A DNA stretch of 64,000 nucleotides from Rhizopus arrhizus (Eukaryota; Mucoromycota; Mucoromycetes; Mucorales; Rhizopodaceae), in contig JAKZZE010000014.1 in assembly GCA_024220505.1 (NCBI GenBank), positions 434,001-498,000 on the forward strand, given 5' to 3'. The first letter of the stretch is position 1; each line of letters starts with the position of its first letter. Shown one piece after another: positions 55,218 to 64,000 of this stretch. The notes beneath the pieces were generated by a model that was not told the DNA's origin, searched no databases, and saw only the letters and a program-made list of their open reading frames with translations. A program made the translations under genes and the position numbers.

Positions 55218-56878
55218 TTAAATCTTGTTTCTTAAGATTTTCACAACCTTGACTTGAGTGTATTCCTGAAGAGCATATTTACCAAGTTCTTTACCAAAAC
55301 CAGATTGCTTGTAACCACCAAAAGGTGTTGATTGATCAAAGACATCAAAACAGTTAACCCACATGGTACCGGCTTTAACTTCGTTTGTTACTTTAATAGC
55401 AACGTCAATGTCCTTTGTATAAACACCACCAGCCAATCCATAGTCTGAGTCATTGGCAAGATCAATGGCTTCCTCAATTGTTTTGAATGTACCAATGGCA
55501 ACAACAGGGCCAAATATTTCTTCACGCATAATACGCATATCGTTGCGACAATTGATAAATACAGTGGGCTCAATATAGTAACCTTTGTTGCCCCAGCGGT
55601 TTCCGCCATAAGCTATTTTGGCTCCTTCTTCCTTACCTATCTTGATATAATTTAGGATCTTTTCAAATTGAGACTTGTTAATTTGAGGCCCCTGAAAGGT
55701 ATCTTCCTCAAAAGGGTCACCAATCTTGATTTTCTTAGCTTCTGTAATAAAGAGCTCAAGGAATTTGTCATGGATAGATTCATGAACAAAAATACGAGAA
55801 CCAGCATTACAGCTTTGTCCATGGTTGTTGAAGATACCACCGCAGGCCCAGTAAGCAGCTTTCTCAAGGTCGGCATCGGCACAAACGATTTGAGCTGATT
55901 TTCCACCCAATTCCAATTGAAGCTTCTTGAGGTTACTGCCTGCACTTGATTCCATTACTTTACGACCGGTTACAGTAGAGCCTGTGAAGGCCATCTTGCT
56001 TACTTTTGGATGACCGGTCAGATAGGCGCCTGTTGTGTGTCCATAGCCTGTAACCACATTGATAACACCCTAAAAAAGAAAAAGAAAGTCAATAGAGTTC
56101 ATTGAAACTGAAAGAGTGATACTCTACAGCAGGAAAGCCAGCTTCCTTCACAAGTTCAGCAAACTTGAGGGTAGATAAAGGTGTAATCTCAGATGATTTC
56201 ATGACAACTATCAAAACCACTCGATTATTCAATCTGCTTTCATCATGGATTTTTTCGTATACTTACTGCAGTTACCAGTAGCCAAGGCAGGTGCAAATTT
56301 CCAAGCAGCCATCATGGTAGGATAGTTCCAAGGGATAACAGCTCCAACAACACCAAGGGGCTCATGAAGGGTATAGCAAAGCTTATCAAAGGTCGTATCA
56401 ATCGTCTTTCCGTGAATCTTGTCAGCCCAGCCAGCAAAATAACGATAACAGGCAACAGAATCGGTTACATCCACATCACGAGCAACCACGAATGATTTGC
56501 CATTATCTACAGCATCCAAAGTAGCAAGTTCATCTTTATCGCGCTCCATTAAGTCTGCCAACTTATTGATTAAACGTCCTCTTTCGGCTGGGGCTACCTT
56601 ACGCCAAGTCTTATAGTAACAATTGTAGGCAGCTTCAACGGCGAGGTTCACATCACTTTCATCAGCAGAGTGAACCTTACAAAGAACTTCTTCGGTGGTA
56701 GGATTAATTGTTTCGATTAATGGACCACGACCAGGAACAAATTCGTTGTTGATAAAGAGTTGTGTATGAACTATGTCATTTGTTTAGTCACTGACGCGTT
56801 TCTTTTGTTTATTTGGTGTATACCTTCAATGGCCTTGCCATTAGATAAACGAACAGTTTGGATATCACTTTGAGTCAT
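55218..56878 (-). CDS. Aldehyde dehydrogenase, NAD(P)-dependent (ALDH1/2 type)
   Basis: Oxidises aldehydes to carboxylic acids. Exons 56824-56878, 56267-56770, 56128-56207 and 55218-56069 join in phase to 496 residues, normal for class 1/2 enzymes. Motifs are GVVGAVIPWNYPTMMAAWK, MKSSEITPLSTL (cofactor Lys), FTGSTVTGRKV, LELGGKSAQIV (general-base Glu), FNNHGQSCNAGSR (catalytic Cys), EEIFGPVVAIGTF and PFGGYKQSGFGKELG. There is no mitochondrial presequence, so a cytosolic enzyme for acetaldehyde or similar is likely. The first exon encodes only 18 residues (MTQSDIQTVRLSNGKAIE). Confidence 0.95.
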
Positions 56879-59800
56879 TTTTCTCTTTATTAAATTTTAG
56901 CGATAGAAAGAAAGAGAAAAACAAAAATAGAGTCTCTTTTTTATTTTTTCATGCAATACAAAGATGGAGTCACATTGTGTATAATGCGTAAATTAATCAA
57001 TAAACTAAACAAAGCAGAGCAAACTGCTTCACATACATTGCATTGCTGATAAATCTTTTCTTTTCTGGTAAATTTTACATCTATAAGACTTTCACTACCT
57101 CACAGTGCTTTGTTTATAGCATCCATGTTTATTTTCTATAAATGAATTTAATACACCGACTAGCACAAGTTACCAAAGTTTTTCGTGGGAATGGCCAAGT
57201 TTACAAATATTTGTTACACAGATATTGCATAAAAGATAACATTCTATACAGTCCTTCTGGTACTTGTAACAATACTAGCTAAAGCAAAGATGAAGGATTA
57301 AATGGAGACGTGTACTTAATATCACCAATAGACCTATCGTTTTCTGCCTCACACCCACACTATCACTAAAAAAAATTATTATATAAACCAAATATGAAAG
57401 CTCTGCAAGAAAAGCTTATACTCACATCTTTCGTCTCCATTTCACCAGCATTTCTATTTTTATGAATAGAAAGAAAGCATTAAGCGGCATGAAATAATAC
57501 ATGTGAATTTAAAAAGCATTTATTGTGAGAGATAAAAACATACATTAATTATAATAAATAGTTTAATATATGAAATAATAGCGTAATAGATAAAGTAATA
57601 TCTTATATCAAACCCTCCGTTACTTTCTTAGAATCACTACACTCATCAATATGAACTCTTTTCTGTATAAACCTTGTGGTGCTTTATTTCTCTTTTTTCC
57701 ATATTAAGCCTTCTCACAGTATGAAGGGCTTCTTGGTTTCTCTAACTTTTTCAAAACCTATATATGAGTTATTAGCTTTTTTTTTCAAATTTGTAAAACT
57801 AGTAGTAACCAATTCCTTTTTGCTTTTGCGGTACTTGTTGACACAATCTTGCTCACTTAAATCAGTTCTTGTTCTGATATTCATCATAAAGTTGTAGCCA
57901 AACACTTGCTGTGTGTACCACAGGAATAGTTATCTACTTTCTCTTTCTATAGTCTTATTGACAGCTTTGCTTGTCAAGTTTTTTTTCCCCCCCCAAACGT
58001 AAAGAGATTTTTCTATTCCTGTAAGCTTCCCGTCTTTTTATTGGAGCGAACTATTTTGCAAATAACAATAAAGAATAAGCTAAGTAACTTATGATTTTTA
58101 TTGGATAAAAATGTTTGCGTTACATAAACGTTTAGTATAAACAAGTCAGGAACATAAAAATAGATTGCCTTTAATCTGTAACTTCTCAACCAATGAACAC
58201 AGCCGCAGATGACATTTGGAGCCTCTAGACTACTAATATATTATAATAGACACGACTTTGATTTATAATAACTATTCCGCATATTTGAAAAAATTGTAAG
58301 ATTTCATGCTAAAAGCAAACTATATCTTTTCAGTAGTACTACAAAAACTTTATTGTCTATGATATTGAAACGTTTATAATGCCTCGGTTTTCTATTTAAG
58401 TAACCAGGTTTTATCACAATGATTACGATGTAAATTACGTTTTTAAGTATATTTTATATCATTAGACTTGTTTAAACCCTTTGACAGCCGCATGTGGGTA
58501 TCATAAATACTGTATGTGCATAAACAGAGTCAGTGAGTGTGATTTAAGCGGGATATCTGTTTTCGGATACATTCTCTTCTGACATGCCTCGAGACTGTTT
58601 TTTAATATTTATATAATGTATGCCTTTACAGCTTTTCATCAAAGTAATTTTACATGTGCATTTCAAGAAAAAGCTTAATGTAGTCAATCATGTCTTGTTT
58701 TGTCACATTGGTCTTAACGTATACGAATGTGTGTATACAAACCTCCTTGTTTGGATAATTCTCAATAGTACTGTCCATTTTGTATTGGATCTTTATATTC
58801 CATACAAAAACCTGGCTCATTATTCATTTTATATTCGTGCAAGCTGAACCACATTTTCTTTTTTGTATAAAACATTATGAAGAATACCTTGCTTCAAAAT
58901 TAAGCAAAAAAGCGGCCAAATTCTAATAAGCAAAGAAGAGAAAAAGGCCCTTTCTTTTCTTGCAAATAGAGTCAAATAGGTTCTGAATACTTCTTAATTT
59001 TTGAATAAATTTATACAAATTACAGACGTTTAGCTAATATGATCAAATTAATCTGAGTTAATTTTTGAGGTATTTAATTTAATTTTACTAGATATTATGG
59101 AGCCCATAACGTAACGTTTATTTAACAAAGCAGAGGATTAAGCATTTCTTTTACTTGTTATATCAGGCATCCTACTTTCGCTGATACTTTAACACCCTTT
59201 CATAGATCATTTTTGAAGGGAAATATTTTTTCTCTTCATATCGAGTGAGTGTGTCTGATGTGCTTGAAATACAAGGGATGAACAATAAAAGAGTTTATAA
59301 TGGCTAACAGAAGAGACATTTGAGTAATATGATATAGCATCTCATATGAATCCGTTACTAATATCGTGCAAATGAAAGGTCAATTATCACCTTCTATCAT
59401 CTGCAATTTATACTTCAAACTTGTTTTCATATCTTGCTTAGTTATGATTGTTTTGTAAGGTATACTATGAAAAGCTTCAACTGAATTTATTACTCTAGAT
59501 GAGCGACACTTCAAACTTTTTTCATCACACCTCCACAAAACGAGATCACTTTAGTGTTAGAATGTCATAAACAGCATTTGAGCTAGTTAACACGATTTAA
59601 AAACTGGTCGAAATGAACTTGACCGTATAGAAAAAATATTTCTTTCTCAACTGTTTCTTCTAAAATTTTCAGATACTTTCAAAAAATCATTTATACTTTA
59701 TACAGACCCATTTTTCTTCAGAGATATACTCTGTACTATTTCTTCCGCATAAATGATGCCCAGTATGAGGTATAGTATCGAAGCCTTCGTTTAAGCCTGA

Positions 59801-62441
59801 AAACAACAGCCACTTCGTAAGTTTATTCAATATCAAAGATATACAACTTATGTCTACAACTCTTTTTAAATTGAAGGAAGGTGTGCTACTCCTTGTTTCC
59901 CATATAGAACTTGTACTATTGGCTCTATGACTGTTTATCATCCGTGCAGGATGATCTACCCGAGAAAATGGTAGTACAAGTCATATATGAAAAGGAAAAG
60001 AGTAATTTACATGAGCATTCTAAATTATGATAGGTCGAAGCGTTGTGATTGTCATAACTTCTATATAAAAATCATTCCCAAGATAATAAGGATGGAAAAT
60101 CCAAAAGCAACGGTGACTTGAGTTCATTAACGCTTTCAATAAGTTCAAAATTAATTTTATTCTAGAACTACTTTGGTTTGATAATGCTGAATTTTGCATC
60201 AAAAGGCGCCAAAATTATGTATCCTGATATTGTTTATTCAATAAATAGCATATGAAAAAATCTTTGTTTAATAATTAAACAAAAGAGTACAAAAAAGAGC
60301 GTGTAAGAGAAGTCGGTTGTAAAAGGATAATAGAAACATAAACATGCATAACTATGAAAGTTATGGAGTCAAAAGTTAAGTATATTTGTATATAATATTA
60401 CACGTAAAAAGTAATAATATGAGAATGATTAATTGAATTCTTTCAAAGTCTTTGTGTGAACATCTACCACCATTTGTGCTAATTTATTGATGTTCATCAA
60501 AAATCAAATCAGCAAGACATTCACATTTTTAAGCTTCCGATAAGTTTGAATGTCATCCATATAATTGTAAACTATATTTTATCTTGGTACATATGGTAAA
60601 TTAGTATGATTACTTACAGTTATAAAGGTATTGGTACATACACCTAGTTATATACGCGTTACGATGTTGCTCATCGTCAGCTTCAAAAAAAAATATACAC
60701 AATTTAATATCTTTCTGCTTTGATTAAAGTAAAAGAAGGATCGTGCAAAACATCTTGATAATATAGCAGTAATAATAATAACAAAAAATTGATAAAGTTT
60801 ATTTTCTTCCTCTCAGCTGTAAGCAAACAATTTACTTTTATTTTCAGTGCTAAACTCATATGTTAAGATGCCGGGATATAAATTCTGTTCATTTAAAATA
60901 AGCTTTCATTTTACCGCTTTTCAAATAATCTAATAGCTGTGTTATGTGTTTCAATGATAAGCCTCTAGGATTAAAGCTTGCAATACAATGCTATATCACT
61001 GATTAGAAGTAAAGACTAACATTTTAAAAGGTTAAAAAACAGTAAGCTCATTACTCATTATTCTCTCCTTATTCTTGTGCCACTTTTCAGTTTTAGCAAA
61101 GTCAAATTGACATTTGTTCTTTCTCAACAACAACCTTATAAATAAATGCATATAATACAGGTTATGGATTTACTTGAATGCTTCAAAATGTGTAAGAATA
61201 TTATTTGTTTTTCCTGAGAATCAAGCTTTTCTTTATAAATTGTTACACCAAAATGCCTCAATTCCAAGAAAGCTACGAAGTGACACGAAAAAACAATCGG
61301 AATTGGTGTAACCTTTTTCCATGTCAAGTTTGACATGATATTGTTTTTCAGAAGAGAAGTTTGTATCTATTATTACATCTTGATTTTTCTCTGAGCTTGT
61401 AATAGCCAAAAGTCATGTGTTAATCGCACCTTTATTTCCAAATGATACCTCCTTTAAAAGAGATTGTCACAAGCAATATTCGTTAATTGATCTCCTTTTT
61501 TCAATAATAATCTAGGATTATTTATAGTGCAGTTTGATTAAAATGTTAAAAGCTGATTGATATTCTCGCTTTTTTTCTTTCTTTTTTGTACTTATAAAAC
61601 TTATTATACTTTTTCGGGTTTCGGTATCAAAATTCAATTATAATGATGACAGGTTAGTTTAGATGAGCCTTGTTGATTTTAAAGGACAAAGGATGAGAAT
61701 AAACTTCCTATTTTAGAATGTATGCGGATTATCTGAGTTCGAATGATATGTATGCAAATGTAAAGAAGTATTGATGAATGCAAGTAAAATAGGCTTACAT
61801 ATCAAATTTTTTAAATGATTAAACATCAATTTCTGAGTTTACTGCTGCTTTATTTTACGTGGTTTATTAATCTTAAGCTTGGGTATTTTAAATACTCAAG
61901 TACAAGAGAACGTTTGTATGTTTGTAGGACTGAAGCAGGAGTATTTTTTTCTTTGTGCTATTGATAGACGTATGTTTGCATTATTTATTATTTTCAATAA
62001 ACTTACTGCAACTATCATCTCAGCTCCATTGGAGCTTTTTTTTAAAAAAAATAAAGAGTTTGTTTCTCTTACAGTAAAGCTTGGCATAGGTGAGCTTTGA
62101 CAAGGTACAATGCTGTAGGCTGACATTAGGCTTGTTTATAAGCACAGTATATGAAGTAGTGCTCTGGAGGTATATTAGTTTCCTGTCTCTTATGTCGATT
62201 TGACTTTTTGGTTTATTTTTGTAACAATACTTTAAGAATACACAAAATTTTAAATTGAATCCTATAGCAGCACAATTTATGTCTACTAAAAAACATAAGA
62301 CAAAGTTGCCTGAGCTAAATAATACCACTAATAGGATCCTATTTTAAATCTAATTCGATACCTTTGAAAAGAAAAATTTGTTTTTAAAGTAAAACTACCT
62401 GTGTATTAGACATGACAGTTTTATTGGATATAAATTAGTTT

Positions 62442-62502
62442 AAAATGGCGACCGGCCGTAGTAAAAGTACTTTTCCTCGCCCTAGTTCCGGTCCGGAATT
62501 TT
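62442..62502. repeat. GC-rich imperfect inverted repeat
   Basis: AAAATGGCGACCGG at the left and CCGGTCCGGAATTTT at the right are near reverse complements (AAAAT...GACCGG versus AAAATTCCGGACCGG), enclosing about 32 bp. It is a sharp G+C island in A+T-rich DNA. It could be the remnant of a miniature element or a hairpin site. Confidence 0.5.
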
Positions 62503-63408
62503 GAAGTACATAAGAAAAGAAATCATTTTATAAGGCAGTTCAGGAATGAACTTCATTCAGATTTTGGATAACGTTCATTATACTTTAATTAAGAGACATT
62601 AACATACGAAGAGCAACTTTGACTCCTGTCAAATGGATTCTTTTTATGAAAGAATTGATATCCAGCCTTCGGGGTTATTATTTCACGTATTGCATAAACC
62701 ATTGCAGACATTTTGATATATTTTAAAGACTAAAATCAACAGACAATTATAGCTTCTATAAGTATACTTAGGTCTTAATAAAATGTATTTAGCCTGACGT
62801 TATTATGCACTTAATTTAGTATAATACATCACCCCAACCTCATTTTGCATCTCTTGCATTTTGAAATAAATATTGCAATGCAATCTGAAGCTTAACAGAT
62901 GAGCTTTTAACTAACGAAAAAGAATTTGAAATCGCGCGTCATTTTGTAACCAGATCAAGTGTCTTGTAAAGCTGGCTCTTTTTAACCTTTTCCAATTTTG
63001 AACTGTATCAAGAAAGCGATTTAGTAGCATGTTTATTCTGTATTCTCTGGCAATTTTAGTAGAAAATAAAAAATCAACCGAAAACACTTATTTTTTGGTA
63101 ACAGACTGTTTGCATATGAAAAAAATAGTAAAAAAAAAATGTATAGTGGTCATTATTGCACTTAAGCAAAAATATCAATGATTACTTTTTCATGAAACTT
63201 TTATATACTTTCTCAATTAACCATATTTATTAAACTAATATCTAACTTCAACTGCATAATGAATGTATTAGTTATAAAAAAAATTCAATCTGTGCTAAGC
63301 AAGTGCTTATCTTTAATTTTGTAATCGTAGAAAGAACCGCGCTTATTTCTAAGCCTTTGAAGATCTAAAAATCTATTAGAACAAATAAATTCAAATTCTT
63401 TAATAAAT

Positions 63409-63495
63409 TTAACGAGCTTTGCGTAATTTTTTCCTTATTTTTGGGTGTTTTTTGGATATTGGTCTAAGTTTTTCTTTGGGTGTTCTGAAAGCCAT
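63409..63495 (-). other. 28-codon basic micro-ORF
   Basis: An ATG-to-TAA frame encodes MAFRTPKEKLRPISKKHPKI then an Arg/Lys-rich end. It is very basic and differs in composition from surrounding frames. It may be a terminal exon of a gene not otherwise visible, or chance. Confidence 0.2.
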
Positions 63496-64000
63496 GTTAT
63501 CTTTTTCATTTAAAATAAATTATAAAGAGAATTGTGACATGAGTGTAAGTTAGTCTGTGAAATAAATCTACATTTGTTTTCTCTCTTCCAGAGTTTCTAC
63601 AGAGAAACATAATAGATATATTCAGACAATACAATTGTTATCCTATGAACCGAAGCTGTACAAATTTAATTTCTGTGCCAAGTTGTATTCATATAATTAA
63701 CTTGAATTAGCTCAACTCGCTTTCTTTTTGTTTTTTTTATCGCTTTGTCTTTAATATATTCAGCATACTTCTTATGATACAAAATCAAAAAAAGAAAATA
63801 AAAGAAGCCCGACTTTTTCTTAATTGCTTGGAATTTTACAAGATCTGGAATCCTTGACTAGATTATGAAAGATAAAAAAGTCTAAAAAGTTGAGGAAGAA
63901 TTATATACACAAGTTTTCGTTATGTCTATTGTAGCGCGCTTTAGGCATTTGTGAGAGAATAAGATATTGTAAACGCGTTTATTACAGCTTTTAAGGAAGA

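Larger units (their letters stand above)
56879..64000. other. Seven-kilobase gene desert
   Basis: No gene with recognisable family motifs or a phase-consistent exon chain was found on either strand. Isolated frames, such as 57714-57905 (minus, FGYNFMMNIRTRTDLSEQDC) and 59687-59941 (minus), look more protein-like than the rest but lack context and may be relics. Two local oddities are listed separately. A promoter for the aldehyde dehydrogenase should occupy the first few hundred bases. Confidence 0.5.

Overview
The window is nuclear DNA of a filamentous fungus, most probably a Mucorales (Mucoromycota) species. The evidence is an A+T-rich sequence with long A/T homopolymers, many short introns (mostly 45-75 nt, GTAAGT-like donors, TAG/CAG acceptors), fungal gene families (Chs7 chaperone, MFS hexose transporter, Yap/Pap1-type bZIP, Urc4, Sds3), and Mucoromycota-like mobile-element relics (Tc1/mariner DDE, LINE with a zf-RVT tail). 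Exon models below were built by hand from splice sites and reading-phase agreement.

Layout. 0-13 kb: 5' part of a chitin-synthase export chaperone (minus), an unresolved minus-strand gene, a divergent XRN1 relative (plus), a 3.6-kb interval holding a candidate structured RNA near 8.6-8.9 kb, then glucosidase I (minus). 13-25 kb: a dead DDE transposase, a G-protein alpha subunit (minus), a 64-codon ORF, then a gene-poor stretch with a decayed retroelement. 25.5-34 kb: hexose transporter, Urc4, AP-1-like bZIP and a PRELI/Ups lipid-transfer protein. 36.1-39.8 kb: a mobile-element island made of a mariner relic, an unfamiliar about 2.4-kb unit encoding two proteins between arrays of a 20-bp repeat, and a LINE 3' fragment. 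39.9-57 kb is gene-dense: PNO1, MTD1, SDS3-like, RPS22 (with a probable H/ACA snoRNA in its intron), a dysferlin-domain protein, a small orphan gene, a RasGEF, COA4, CFT2 and an aldehyde dehydrogenase. 57-64 kb looks like a gene desert.

Function. Most genes are housekeeping: secretory glycan trimming, ribosome biogenesis (PNO1, RPS22), mRNA 3'-end processing (CFT2), one-carbon metabolism (MTD1), respiratory assembly (COA4) and mitochondrial lipid transfer (PRELI). Signalling is represented by the G-alpha, the RasGEF and the bZIP. They do not form one pathway. Many pairs are convergent with short 3' spacers (45-160 bp); one pair overlaps within coding sequence.

Most notable: (1) an intact 1,167-codon XRN1-like protein with two altered catalytic acidic positions, an altered 5'-phosphate pocket and three WGPLNND repeats; (2) the 36.7-39.15 kb unit whose product has a GYCRKS segment resembling the serine-recombinase active-site start; (3) an intronic H/ACA snoRNA with a hairpin-hinge-hairpin-tail design; (4) an unassigned structured RNA with GAAA and UUCG tetraloop hairpins.
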